A stretch of DNA of 64,000 nt from the NCBI GenBank assembly GCA_002403305.1, contig DHHM01000011.1, forward strand, positions 4,164 to 68,163, read 5' to 3'. The stretch comes from Bacteroidales bacterium UBA4772 (GTDB taxonomy: Bacteria > Bacteroidota > Bacteroidia > Bacteroidales > VadinHA17). The notes under the pieces were generated by a model, which saw nothing but the letters and a program-made list of their open reading frames with translations, was not told the DNA's origin and searched no databases. Below, one piece after another: positions 51,778 to 61,127 of this stretch (within the stretch, counting starts at the first letter, position 1; every line of letters starts with the position of its first letter). The translations under genes and the position numbers were made by a program.

Positions 51778-52572
51778 ATGTCAAGGATTATAGCGCTTGC
51801 CAATCAGAAGGGAGGAGTAGGAAAAACAACCACGGTGATCAATCTTGCCGCGAGCCTGGCAGCTCTTGAAAAGAAGGTGCTGATCGTTGATGCCGACCCC
51901 CAGGCTAATGCCACATCAGGTGTCGGCATCGATATCAAGCAGGTAAAGACCACCATCTATGACTGTCTCATTGACGGTGTCAGTCCGCACGAAGCCGTGT
52001 TGCCCTGCTCCTCTGACAATCTCTCTGTCATCCCCTCCAATATTGACCTGGTGGGTGCAGAGATAGAGATGCTCGAGCGGCCCGAGAGGGAGAAGACACT
52101 CAAGAAGGTGCTGGCGGGTATTGCTGATGAATATGATTATGTTCTCATCGACTGTTCTCCGTCGCTGGGTCTGCTCACCGTAAATGCCCTCACTGCCGCC
52201 AGTTCGGTCATCATACCCGTACAGTGCGAGTATTTTGCTCTTGAGGGTCTGGGCAAGCTTCTGAATACCATCAAGATCATCCAGACAAACCTCAATCCCG
52301 ATCTTGAAATCGAAGGTTTTCTGCTGACCATGTATGACTCGCGGCTGCGTCTTGCCAACCAGGTTGTTGAAGAGGTGATGCGTCATTTTCAGCAGATGGT
52401 CTTCAACACCATCATCCAGCGGAATGTAAAGCTCTCCGAGGCTCCCAGCTACGGGCAGCCTGCCATACTCTACGATGCAGAATCGAGAGGTACCGTGAAT
52501 TATCTCAACCTGGCCCGCGAGCTGCTTGAGCGTGTGGAGGCCAGGCAGAAGAAACAGGAGGAAACGTTTTAA
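51778..52572 (+). CDS. parA: Chromosome-partitioning ATPase ParA (Soj)
   Basis: A 264-aa cytoplasmic P-loop ATPase that moves newly copied origins apart together with ParB. The deviant Walker A is KGGVGKTT (IALANQKGGVGKTTTVINLAA), Walker A' lies in VLIVDADPQANATSG and Walker B in YVLIDCSPSLGLLTVNAL. The parB gene follows after seven bases. Such a pair often lies near the replication origin, but no dnaA, rpmH or parS site (TGTTTCACGTGAAACA) was noticed here. Confidence 0.97.
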   Translation: MSRIIALANQKGGVGKTTTVINLAASLAALEKKVLIVDADPQANATSGVGIDIKQVKTTIYDCLIDGVSPHEAVLPCSSDNLSVIPSNIDLVGAEIEMLERPEREKTLKKVLAGIADEYDYVLIDCSPSLGLLTVNALTAASSVIIPVQCEYFALEGLGKLLNTIKIIQTNLNPDLEIEGFLLTMYDSRLRLANQVVEEVMRHFQQMVFNTIIQRNVKLSEAPSYGQPAILYDAESRGTVNYLNLARELLERVEARQKKQEETF

Positions 52573-52579
52573 CAGCATT

Positions 52580-53467
52580 ATGAATACAGCCAGGAAGAGC
52601 CCGTTGGGCAGAGGTCTCGGCGCCCTCATTGACGGAGTTGAAAAAGAGGCGCTGGAGAAGAAGGTGGAGGCCAACCTGCAGATTGATATTGACTCCATTG
52701 ACGGCAACCCGTTTCAGCCGCGAACCCGCTTTGACAGCCAGACACTCGAGGAGCTGGCAGCCTCAATACGTCAGGTGGGAATAGTGGTGCCCCTGACTGT
52801 CAGGGAGACCGGCAACGGCCGTTACCAGCTCATCGCCGGCGAGAGAAGACTGCGTGCTGCCCGCCTGGCCGGGCTGACCCACGTGCCGGCCTATGTCCGT
52901 ACGGCAGACGATACTGCCATGCTGGAGATGGCCCTGGTGGAGAATATCCAGAGAGAGGACCTCGACGCCGTCGAGGTAGCCATAACCTATCAGCGGCTGA
53001 TAGAGGAGTGCAGCCTGACACAGGAACAGCTCAGTGACAGGGTGGGCAAACAGCGTTCAACGGTCTCCAACTACCTGCGGCTGCTCCGCCTTCCGGCCGA
53101 GATACAGCTGGGAATACGCAACGGTAACCTCTCCATGGGACACGCCAGGACACTCGTCAATATCGAAGACCCGGCAAAACAGATAGATATCTACTATCAC
53201 ATCATCAGGGAAGACCTCTCTGTCAGGGCGACGGAAGAGCTGGTGCGGCAGTTTCAGAGCGCAGCCACCAGGGACCCGGCCAAAGCCGAGAAGAGGAAGA
53301 AACTCAACACCGAGTACGAAGAGCTCGGCAAACAGCTGAGTGACCTGTTCGGTTCAGAGGTGCAGTTCCGCATCAATGAGAAGGGAAGAGGCAAGATCAC
53401 CATCCCTTTTTCCGACAGTGATGAGATGGAACGCATAATCGCAATGCTCGATAAACTTAACAGGTAA
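52580..53467 (+). CDS. parB: Chromosome-partitioning protein ParB
   Basis: A 295-aa CTP-binding clamp that loads at parS sites and spreads on DNA. The N-terminal ARKSPLGRGLGALI tail contacts ParA. IDGNPFQPRTRFD, LIAGERRLRAARLAGLTHVPAY (CTP site) and VENIQREDLDAVEVA precede the helix-turn-helix (LTQEQLSDRVGKQRSTVSNYLRLL). A C-terminal dimer domain follows. The start at 52580 gives the usual family N-terminus. Confidence 0.97.
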   Translation: MNTARKSPLGRGLGALIDGVEKEALEKKVEANLQIDIDSIDGNPFQPRTRFDSQTLEELAASIRQVGIVVPLTVRETGNGRYQLIAGERRLRAARLAGLTHVPAYVRTADDTAMLEMALVENIQREDLDAVEVAITYQRLIEECSLTQEQLSDRVGKQRSTVSNYLRLLRLPAEIQLGIRNGNLSMGHARTLVNIEDPAKQIDIYYHIIREDLSVRATEELVRQFQSAATRDPAKAEKRKKLNTEYEELGKQLSDLFGSEVQFRINEKGRGKITIPFSDSDEMERIIAMLDKLNR

Positions 53468-53472
53468 ATGGT

Positions 53473-53480
53473 TATATTTG
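53473..53480 (+). promoter_or_regulatory. Candidate promoter for the DUF5683 gene
   Basis: TATATTTG matches TAnnTTTG 26 bases before the TTG start at 53506, which supports that start. Confidence 0.45.
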
Positions 53481-53505
53481 CCGGCAAACAGAAACGGTTT
53501 GCCCC

Positions 53506-54129
53506 TTGGAACTGTTCGGCAAAATAGCACTCCTTTTTCTCCTCCTCTTTGTTGCCACCTGCAATGCAGGGGCACAGGACACTGTCACCGTCAGAAAGGA
53601 GAAAAATTATCTTATCGAACCTGTGAGATCAACCATGTATGCAGCAGCACTCCCTGGGCTGGGACAGATTTACAACCGCAAATACTGGAAGGTGCCTTTG
53701 GTATATGCCGGCTTCGGGGCACTGGGGTATGCCGTCACCTTCAACACGAGAAACTATAATAGGCTGATCAGTGCCTATCAGGATTTTACTGACATCATTC
53801 CCGAGACCGACAGCTACATCGGGGTACTCACAACACTTGACCCTGCCGAGTATGACCCTGTGCTCCATCCGGAAACATACAATCCCTCCACTGAAGCATG
53901 GGTCAATACCCAGCTGATCAACGGTGTCGACTATTACCGCAAATACCGTGACCTGTCATACATAGGCATAGTGGCCTGGTACCTGATCACAGTCATCGAT
54001 GCGCACGTTGACGCAAGCCTGTTTGATTATGATGTAAGTGACGACATTAATGCCACAATACTCCCGGCGGCCTCAACCTTTGCAGGCATAGCCCCGGGAG
54101 TGACCATCGGAATTACAAAGACCTTTTAA
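53506..54129 (+). CDS. DUF5683 membrane/envelope protein
   Basis: A 207-aa protein with a signal peptide (cut after CNAGA, Gln next) and several membrane-embedding stretches (ALPGLGQIYNRKYWKVPLVYAG, GALGYAVTFNT, YIGIVAWYLITVIDAHVDA), the pattern of DUF5683. The family is usually found beside ParB and a lytic transglycosylase in Bacteroidota. Function is unknown, and a link to cell-wall growth or division is inferred from place only. The start codon is TTG. No ATG in this frame fits. Confidence 0.85.
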   Translation: MELFGKIALLFLLLFVATCNAGAQDTVTVRKEKNYLIEPVRSTMYAAALPGLGQIYNRKYWKVPLVYAGFGALGYAVTFNTRNYNRLISAYQDFTDIIPETDSYIGVLTTLDPAEYDPVLHPETYNPSTEAWVNTQLINGVDYYRKYRDLSYIGIVAWYLITVIDAHVDASLFDYDVSDDINATILPAASTFAGIAPGVTIGITKTF

Positions 54130-54135
54130 ACAATC

Positions 54136-55677
54136 ATGAAGATGAATCTCAAACCTGTAATAATACCGTTTCTTTTTTCCCTTCTCCCTCTCTCACTTCT
54201 CGGAGTGAATGACACCATCATCATACGTGGTGACGTCTCCACCGAGCGGATTGAACGTGATCTCGACAGTCTACTCAGCGACTGGTTCATCCGTATGTCT
54301 GTCGCCGGGAGTGACATAGCACCTCCGGACTCTTCAATAACGGAATTCAGTGATTCAATCTATATAGACCGGCTCGGAAAGATCAACTCTGTGATTACCC
54401 TTCCCTATAACAGTATCATCAGGAACCATATCCACGTCTACACCGGTCGTAAGCTCGACAGGTTTCAGGTGATGCTCGGCCTGCAGGATTACTATTTCCC
54501 TATGATAGAGGATATTTTCGATTCTTATGGTCTTCCCGTGGAACTGAAATATATGGCCGTCATTGAGTCTGCCCTCAATCCCAATGCCGTGAGCCGTGTG
54601 GGTGCCACGGGACTGTGGCAGTTCATGTACAGCACGGGACGCATGTACGGGCTGACAATTAACTCTGTCGTGGATGAACGGCGTGATCCGGTAAAGGCAA
54701 CACATGCCGCCGCCAGGTATCTGAAAGATCTCCACGGCATCTACAATGACTGGATACTTGTCATCGCCGCCTACAACTGCGGTCCGGGTAATGTAAACAA
54801 AGCCATCAGGCGGTCAGGCAACAGGAAGGATTACTGGGAGATATATTACCGTCTCCCGCGTGAGACCCGGGGATACATACCGGCATATGTGGCTGCAACC
54901 TACGCCATGAATTATTACCGTGACCACAACATCACACCGGTTCAGATAAACATGCCGCTGTCAGTCGATACCGTGATGGTATCACGCGATGTGCACCTTG
55001 AGCAGATAGCTGCTGTGCTTGACCTGCCTGTGGGTGAGCTCAGGGCGTTGAATCCGCAGTACCGGACAGGACTTGTTCCGGGGACGAGCAAACCATATCC
55101 CATTATGCTTCCCGTTGACAGGCTGGGGGAGTTCATATCCCTGGCCGACACTATCACCGATTACAGGAAGGAACAGTATCTCACCCGGGTGAACCAGACC
55201 TCCAGCCCACAGAATTCGGTATACATACCCCCGGACGTCAAGGGCAAGACCAAACTTACCTATGTGGTCAAGGAGGGTGACAACCTGGGGTACATATCCG
55301 AGTGGTACGATGTGGGTCTCTCGGAACTAAGATACTGGAACAATATCTACCGCAACACCATCAGGATAGGGCAGAAGCTTGCCGTATATGTTGACCCTGG
55401 CAAGGCAGAGCGATACAGCAGGGTCAACTCGATGAGTTTTGCCGAGAAGCAGAGGATGGAGGGCAAGAGTGTCTCCACGGCCGCGGTGGCAGCAGCTATG
55501 CCTTCGGCAGCAGACGGTGAGTATGAGGTTTATACAGTGCAGTACGGCGATACTGTCTGGGATATTGCAAAAAAATTCAGCGGGGTATCCGCCACTGATA
55601 TAATGAGTCTGAATAACCTCTCTGACGCTTCCCGTATCAAGGTGGGCCAGAAGCTGAGGATCAGGAAAAAAAGCTGA
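54136..55677 (+). CDS. mltD: Membrane-bound lytic transglycosylase with LysM repeats (MltD-like)
   Basis: A 513-aa envelope enzyme cutting peptidoglycan between MurNAc and GlcNAc. After a signal peptide (about 1-23) comes the SLT domain (120-260) with catalytic Glu144 in MAVIESALNPNAVSRVGATGLWQFM and AAYNCGPGNVNKAI. Then come two clear LysM domains (about 373-422 and 465-512), with a weaker possible one near 285-325. LysM modules bind the wall. The gene begins six bases after the DUF5683 gene and is followed after 11 bases by the SGNH-MBOAT fusion, so the three may work together on the wall. Confidence 0.93.
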   Translation: MKMNLKPVIIPFLFSLLPLSLLGVNDTIIIRGDVSTERIERDLDSLLSDWFIRMSVAGSDIAPPDSSITEFSDSIYIDRLGKINSVITLPYNSIIRNHIHVYTGRKLDRFQVMLGLQDYYFPMIEDIFDSYGLPVELKYMAVIESALNPNAVSRVGATGLWQFMYSTGRMYGLTINSVVDERRDPVKATHAAARYLKDLHGIYNDWILVIAAYNCGPGNVNKAIRRSGNRKDYWEIYYRLPRETRGYIPAYVAATYAMNYYRDHNITPVQINMPLSVDTVMVSRDVHLEQIAAVLDLPVGELRALNPQYRTGLVPGTSKPYPIMLPVDRLGEFISLADTITDYRKEQYLTRVNQTSSPQNSVYIPPDVKGKTKLTYVVKEGDNLGYISEWYDVGLSELRYWNNIYRNTIRIGQKLAVYVDPGKAERYSRVNSMSFAEKQRMEGKSVSTAAVAAAMPSAADGEYEVYTVQYGDTVWDIAKKFSGVSATDIMSLNNLSDASRIKVGQKLRIRKKS

Positions 55678-55688
55678 CAAGGAAAGTT

Positions 55689-58600
55689 ATGCGCCCGGGC
55701 AGAATATTTCTCTTCCTGCTACTGCTGGTGGTGACGCTCTTTTTGCTGAGCCTCTCAATGGTTCACCTGAAGAGGGAGGGCAATAATCTCTTTTATTCAA
55801 CACCTTATGATACGGTCCTCAATGACGTAACTGACAGCATATGGGCCGCCGGAGAGCGTTCAGGGCCGTCAGAGGATGATACCGTCATTGCCGTTCGGGA
55901 GCTGTCACCTGCCGCTGCAACGAAAGATGTTGCAGGCGATGCTTCCCTGCTTCCGCCATGGCCGGGTGATCTGATCAGGGACTCGCTGGCCTCGGGGGGG
56001 CAGGTGAGAGTGCTATTCTTCGGCGACTCGCAGCTTGAGGGTGACCGTGTTACTTCACTGTTGCGCAGCGAGCTGCGCAGGGAGGGCAGTGGCACCGGGC
56101 CGGGACTGATCTCCCCGGTCATGCCGGTGATGTATACCCGTTCTTTCGTGGTCAAATCGTCATCCAACTGGAAGAGGTATACCCTCCTTGATTACCGTAA
56201 CGGCTCGTTGCCTCACAACAGGCTGGGACCGATGCTGTCAGTCTGTCGTTTCACCCCGCCAAAGGACTCCCTTGTCGGCCGCTCCTTTGCCACCGTAAAG
56301 GTGAGCCCCGTTCCCGGAGCAGACCCCTCTGTAGCTGTATACGAGAAACTGAGGATATTCTACGGCAACAATTTTGACACGGTGCTCGTGGGTATCAGGT
56401 CAGGCAACTCCCTTGTCGACTTCGCGATGCTGCAGATGGGTGCCGGAGTGATGGAGTATGCTGTTCCTCTTCCTGCTGTTTCCGACATTGAAGTCGAGTT
56501 TACAGGTCGCAACTCTCCTGATATATATGCCCTGAGCCTCGAGAGCGAAAGAGGGGTGATCATTGACAATGTGCCTGTGCGAGGCAGTGCCGGGCTTGAG
56601 TTTGTAATGACAGACCATGAGACATTCGGGAAGGCAGTGGCAAAGCTTGCCCCTGACGTCATCTTCATGCAGTTTGGCCTCAATGTGGTCAGGAATGTAA
56701 GGAGTGAGTACCACTATTATGAAGAGGGGCTGGTCAAGCAGATAGAGTACCTGAAGAGGGCTACGGACGGGGTTCCTGTTATACTTATCGGTGTCACTGA
56801 CATGGCCCTGAGAACTAATGACACCATCAGGCGATTCTCCAACATCAGGGCCATCAGGGATGCCCAGCAGAAGGCGGCAGCACGCACCGGGGCCATTTTC
56901 TGGGATGCATGGGAATCGATGGGAGGGCCCGGATCAATACTCAAATGGCGGAATCAGATGCCGCCGCTGGCATCACGTGACCTCACCCATCTCTCCAACG
57001 CAGGTGCTGACACCATGGCTGCACGCATCTATTCCGAACTCCTTACGGCAAGGAGTGAAGTACCGGCAGTTTCCGGCAGCAGATCCGGCGGAATTACAGC
57101 CGGCGACCCCGCGGCCGGCAGCACCACGGAAGGAGACAATGCCGGAGAGAATGCTGACAAGGCCGTTGAAGCCGCGGCGGCGGGGAGAGATGCGGAAGCC
57201 TCCCGGAGGACGGTTGACGATAAACAGCGGTTTGCCGCCGTAAGGTCGCTGCTCAGCTATAACCCGCGACAGACATTCATATTCACTACCTTCAGCTTCT
57301 GGGTCTTTTTCCTGGTGGTCATGGCCGGCTTTGCACTCATGCACAAAAAGCGGGCTATGTGCCACACATGGCTCCTGCTGGTGAGTCTCTACTTCTATTA
57401 CCGGGTGGGTGGACTATTCATTATATTGCTGCTGCTGACAACTATCCTGACCTGGTTCACAGCCATCATGACAGAGAGGGCAGAAAGAAAGGCGGGCAAG
57501 AGATTCTGGCTGATAACCAATATAATATTACTCCTGGGGTTCCTCAGCTACTTCAAGTATGCAGGCTTTATCACTGAAAGCATCAACTCACTGTTCAACA
57601 CATCACTGGTGGCTCGTGATATCTTTTCTTCGTGGTCAAACAATCTGTTCGGTACCTCCTTTGATGTCAACACCATCATTCTGCCGGTGGGTATATCATT
57701 CTTCACCTTCCAGGCACTCAGCTACAGCATCGATGTTTACCGGGGTCGCATGAGCCCGGAGAGGAATATTGTCGATTTCTCTTTTTATCTCACCTTCTTC
57801 CCCCAGCTGGTGGCCGGCCCCATAGTCAGGGCGTCGGAGTTCATCCCACAAATGAAGGGCAAGTACACTATCAGCCGCAATGAATTTGGTTATGGACTTT
57901 TTTTGATACTGCAGGGGCTTGTAAAAAAGATGCTCATCTCGGATTTCATCTCTGCAGGGTTCGTCGACAGGGTGTTTGACACGCCGGCGCTCTATTCCGG
58001 ATTCGAAAACCTGATGGCGGTGTACGGGTACGGTTTACAGATCTACTGTGATTTCTCGGGGTATACCGATATAGCGATCGGTGTGGCGATGCTGATGGGA
58101 TTCCGGCTGCCGCTGAATTTCAATTCGCCATACAAGGCTGTCAGTGTCAGTGACTTCTGGAAGCGGTGGCACATATCACTTTCGAGATGGCTGAAGGATT
58201 ATCTCTACATTCCCCTGGGTGGTAACAGGAAGGGCACCATCCGCACGGGCATCAACCTGATGATCACCATGCTCCTCGGCGGCCTGTGGCACGGTGCGGC
58301 GATGCGTTTCGTGGTCTGGGGAGGGCTGCATGGCATAGCGCTGGTGGCAGACAAGATACGCATGCGCATCTTCAGCCGCTCTGCGGGTAAGAGCCGCGCG
58401 GCACAGATAACGGGTATCTTCCTCACCTTCAACTTCGTAAGCTTTGCCTGGATATTCTTCAGGGCCGGCACAATGCAAGATGCCGGCGTGATGCTTACGC
58501 AGATATTTTCGTCGTTCAAACCGGGAAATTACGCCACGGTGCTTATGGCATACCTTCCGGTGGTTGTGCTTATCGTCTCGGGCTATATCATGCACTTCCT

Positions 58601-58745
58601 TCCTGTGACCGTCAAGGAGGCATACCGGGGACTGTTCATCAGGATACCGCTCGTGTTCAAGTTCCTGATAGCGGCTGTGGTTGCGGTGTTGCTTTACAAG
58701 GTGGGCACGGATGTCGTTCAGCCCTTCATCTATTTCAGGTTCTGA
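55689..58745 (+). CDS. Fusion of SGNH hydrolase domain and MBOAT O-acyltransferase
   Basis: A 1018-aa protein. After an N-terminal helix (about 5-20), residues 80-460 form an SGNH-type domain with Ser114 (FFGDSQLEG), a G-x-N at Gly330/Asn332 (FGLNVV) and Asp431-x-x-His434 (DLTHLS). A low-complexity Ala/Gly/Glu linker (about 460-520) leads to a MBOAT domain (540-1018) with about ten helices, PQLVAGPIVRASEFIPQ, YCDFSGYTDIAIGVAML, FWKRWHISLSRWLKDYLYIPLGG and the active His868 in LWHGAA. In PatA-PatB and AlgI-AlgJ the two activities are separate proteins, where MBOAT moves acyl groups across the membrane and SGNH places them on a polymer. Placement after mltD suggests wall O-acylation. Confidence 0.9.
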   Translation: MRPGRIFLFLLLLVVTLFLLSLSMVHLKREGNNLFYSTPYDTVLNDVTDSIWAAGERSGPSEDDTVIAVRELSPAAATKDVAGDASLLPPWPGDLIRDSLASGGQVRVLFFGDSQLEGDRVTSLLRSELRREGSGTGPGLISPVMPVMYTRSFVVKSSSNWKRYTLLDYRNGSLPHNRLGPMLSVCRFTPPKDSLVGRSFATVKVSPVPGADPSVAVYEKLRIFYGNNFDTVLVGIRSGNSLVDFAMLQMGAGVMEYAVPLPAVSDIEVEFTGRNSPDIYALSLESERGVIIDNVPVRGSAGLEFVMTDHETFGKAVAKLAPDVIFMQFGLNVVRNVRSEYHYYEEGLVKQIEYLKRATDGVPVILIGVTDMALRTNDTIRRFSNIRAIRDAQQKAAARTGAIFWDAWESMGGPGSILKWRNQMPPLASRDLTHLSNAGADTMAARIYSELLTARSEVPAVSGSRSGGITAGDPAAGSTTEGDNAGENADKAVEAAAAGRDAEASRRTVDDKQRFAAVRSLLSYNPRQTFIFTTFSFWVFFLVVMAGFALMHKKRAMCHTWLLLVSLYFYYRVGGLFIILLLLTTILTWFTAIMTERAERKAGKRFWLITNIILLLGFLSYFKYAGFITESINSLFNTSLVARDIFSSWSNNLFGTSFDVNTIILPVGISFFTFQALSYSIDVYRGRMSPERNIVDFSFYLTFFPQLVAGPIVRASEFIPQMKGKYTISRNEFGYGLFLILQGLVKKMLISDFISAGFVDRVFDTPALYSGFENLMAVYGYGLQIYCDFSGYTDIAIGVAMLMGFRLPLNFNSPYKAVSVSDFWKRWHISLSRWLKDYLYIPLGGNRKGTIRTGINLMITMLLGGLWHGAAMRFVVWGGLHGIALVADKIRMRIFSRSAGKSRAAQITGIFLTFNFVSFAWIFFRAGTMQDAGVMLTQIFSSFKPGNYATVLMAYLPVVVLIVSGYIMHFLPVTVKEAYRGLFIRIPLVFKFLIAAVVAVLLYKVGTDVVQPFIYFRF

Positions 58746-58766
58746 GAAGCCTCTTCCTCACCCACT

Positions 58767-61127
58767 TTACTTCGTCTCAGTCATTATCTCAGCTTCGGCC
58801 ACTCCTTCGGTGGAGGCCCTGATCATCACCCTGCCGGGATGGGTGCCGGCCCTGAGCAGTATCGACGCTATGCCAGCCTCAGCCATTACAGGGTTATCAC
58901 CCAGAAGGGAGGCGTCGCCCCTTACCGAGAACTGAACCGGCAGGCTGCCGTCATAGACAGGATTGCCTGCTGAGTCAACGAGGGAGGCATATACAAAGAC
59001 GGCATCAGTGCCGTCGGCCTGCAGATGCTTGTTGCTGAAGTCGGCAACGAGCCTCAGTGCTGCCGGAGAACCGGGGGTGCTGACGCTGTGAGAGGCTATC
59101 TCAGCTCCGTTTCTAAATGCCGTCGCCCTTATGGTGCCGGGAATGTATCCCGGAAGAGTAAAGGTGAAGGGCGGGTGCCTGAGGTTCATTGAGTTACGGT
59201 CACAGTCAGGGGCCTGTACGGCAATAAGTGTGTCATTCTGAAACAGCCTCACCGTGTCGGCATTGCTGTACACCGTAACGGTGGTGCCTGATGTGGGGAG
59301 GTTATGATGGGCTATGAAGCAGAGGGGCCCCGCCTCCGCCTGGCTGCGGTAGAACCAGTAGGCGAACTTCGGGATCCTGAATATGTCCATGATGCCTGAG
59401 GTCTCAATATCAGGTGCACGGCCCCGGTTATAGTCGAACATCAGCCAGTTGGCGTCGCCAAAACAGGGTCCGTACAGGTTGTCATTATGTGACTCCTGGA
59501 AGTTACGGGCCTGCTGCATCATCGCGCGGTCTCCTGCACCTCGCGGTTGCCTTGAACTTGTCAGCGCGGATACTGAGTCACCTCCGCCGGCTTGGCTGAA
59601 ACCGGCATCATCGGCATAGTACTCCCAGTCGCCGTACTCAGCGATGAATAGCGGCTTGTTTTTCGTGTATCCCTTCCAGTAATCAGGTGCCGATGCATGC
59701 TGTCGTGCCGGTATGAAGACATCACTGACGGCATCCATCCAGCTGCACGTATAATTGTTGCCGTAAGGCAGCTCCTCCTTCACCGTCTCGTGGAGAGCCG
59801 TGAGTAAGTCCGGCGGCATCACCGTCTCATTAAGCGAGGACTCCCACATTATCACCGACGGATGGTTGCGGTCGCGGCGGCACATCATGCGCGTGTTCCA
59901 CAGTGATGCCTGGCGGAAGAGAGAGTCTCCCGGGAACTGCCATCCGGGGATGGCATCTATAACCATCAGGCCGATCTCGTCGCAGGCATCAAGGAAAGCA
60001 GGCGAGGGCGGGTAGTGTGAGGAACGCACGAGATTGAACCCTGCCTCCTTGATTTTGAAGACATCACGGTAGCTTGCATTGTCGGAGAGGGCATAGCCGA
60101 TGTAGGGGTACTCCTGGTGACGGTTGGTGCCGGTCGGGGTGACAGGCTCGCCGTTGATCATTAACCCCTGCTCCGGGGTAATTCTTACAGTCCGGATACC
60201 GGTACGCGTCTCACGCATGTCGGTCACTCCCTTTTCTGACAGCAGCTCGGTAACAAGGGTATAGAGGAAGGGTTTGTCAGGCGACCAGAGGGCGGGATGC
60301 ATCACGATCATCTTTGTCATCAGCCGTATGCTCTGACCGGGCTCCAGCTCCGTAAGACCGGAACGCGATGAGGCGGTCTCCAGACCGGCGGCATCAAGAA
60401 GCGTATTCTTCAGCCAGAACGACCGTGGTATATTGTCATCATTGCACACCTGGACAGAGACAGTTATCGTGGCAGCCTCACGGCTAATGTCACGTGACCC
60501 TGTGATAATGCCGCCGCCAAGAAGAGCATACGACTCGGGCGTGGCTGTGATGTGCAGCCTGTCTGTCACGTACAGGCTCACATTGCGGTAGAGCCCGCTG
60601 TACCACAGGAAATCGAGCTGGTCAAGAGGCTTGCCGGGGGGGATGTGAGGATTTTCCCTGTTGTCGAGCCTGACAAGGATCTCGTTCTCCTTGCCGTATT
60701 GCAGGTCGCGCGACAGATCGACATAAAAGGGGAGATACCCTCCGCTATGACGCGTTATCTCGGCACCGTTGAGGTACACGATGGCATCATGCATGGCACC
60801 GTCAAACAGAAGGCCGGTATGTTTATGACGCTGCCGGCGGTCTGCCCTGTATATCTTTTTGTACCAGCAGATGCCGGTCCACTGACTGCCTGTCACCGTG
60901 AGCGGCTCAATGAATGCTGTGTGGGGCAGTGATACCTCCTCCCACTTGTGGTTGGGGATGTTGCCCGGCAGTATCTTGTCTATGCTGGCAGAGTCCTGCC
61001 TGATGAAGTACCAGCCGTCATTGAAAAGGACGGGAATGCCCTCCTCGTCCCTGCCTTCACAACCTGACACAAGAGCCAGGGTGAGAACCAAAACGGCAAG
61101 TAACCCTATTGGCTGCTTCCTTTTCAT
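58767..61127 (-). CDS. Glycoside hydrolase family 2 lipoprotein
   Basis: A 786-aa lipoprotein (lipobox ALVSGC near residue 23). The N-terminal jelly-roll sugar-binding domain (VSLPHTAF, YKKIYRADRRQRH, GAMHDAIVYLNG) is followed by an Ig-like domain and a TIM barrel with FNLVRSSHYPPSPAFLDACDEIGLMVIDAIPGW. The acid/base is Glu434 (WESSLNE) and the nucleophile Glu497 (FIAEYGDWEYY). C-terminal Ig-like domains follow. GH2 enzymes cleave beta-galactosides, glucuronides or mannosides, and the sugar was not assigned. The start overlaps the stop of the upstream NtrC-like gene by four bases (ATGA), an unexpected coupling to a regulator. Confidence 0.93.
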   Translation of the reverse strand: MKRKQPIGLLAVLVLTLALVSGCEGRDEEGIPVLFNDGWYFIRQDSASIDKILPGNIPNHKWEEVSLPHTAFIEPLTVTGSQWTGICWYKKIYRADRRQRHKHTGLLFDGAMHDAIVYLNGAEITRHSGGYLPFYVDLSRDLQYGKENEILVRLDNRENPHIPPGKPLDQLDFLWYSGLYRNVSLYVTDRLHITATPESYALLGGGIITGSRDISREAATITVSVQVCNDDNIPRSFWLKNTLLDAAGLETASSRSGLTELEPGQSIRLMTKMIVMHPALWSPDKPFLYTLVTELLSEKGVTDMRETRTGIRTVRITPEQGLMINGEPVTPTGTNRHQEYPYIGYALSDNASYRDVFKIKEAGFNLVRSSHYPPSPAFLDACDEIGLMVIDAIPGWQFPGDSLFRQASLWNTRMMCRRDRNHPSVIMWESSLNETVMPPDLLTALHETVKEELPYGNNYTCSWMDAVSDVFIPARQHASAPDYWKGYTKNKPLFIAEYGDWEYYADDAGFSQAGGGDSVSALTSSRQPRGAGDRAMMQQARNFQESHNDNLYGPCFGDANWLMFDYNRGRAPDIETSGIMDIFRIPKFAYWFYRSQAEAGPLCFIAHHNLPTSGTTVTVYSNADTVRLFQNDTLIAVQAPDCDRNSMNLRHPPFTFTLPGYIPGTIRATAFRNGAEIASHSVSTPGSPAALRLVADFSNKHLQADGTDAVFVYASLVDSAGNPVYDGSLPVQFSVRGDASLLGDNPVMAEAGIASILLRAGTHPGRVMIRASTEGVAEAEIMTETK

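Noticed and set aside
51637..53467. Replication origin near parAB
   Set aside because: No dnaA, gidA/rpmH or DnaA-box cluster was seen, and no parS palindrome was noticed. ParAB alone is weak evidence.
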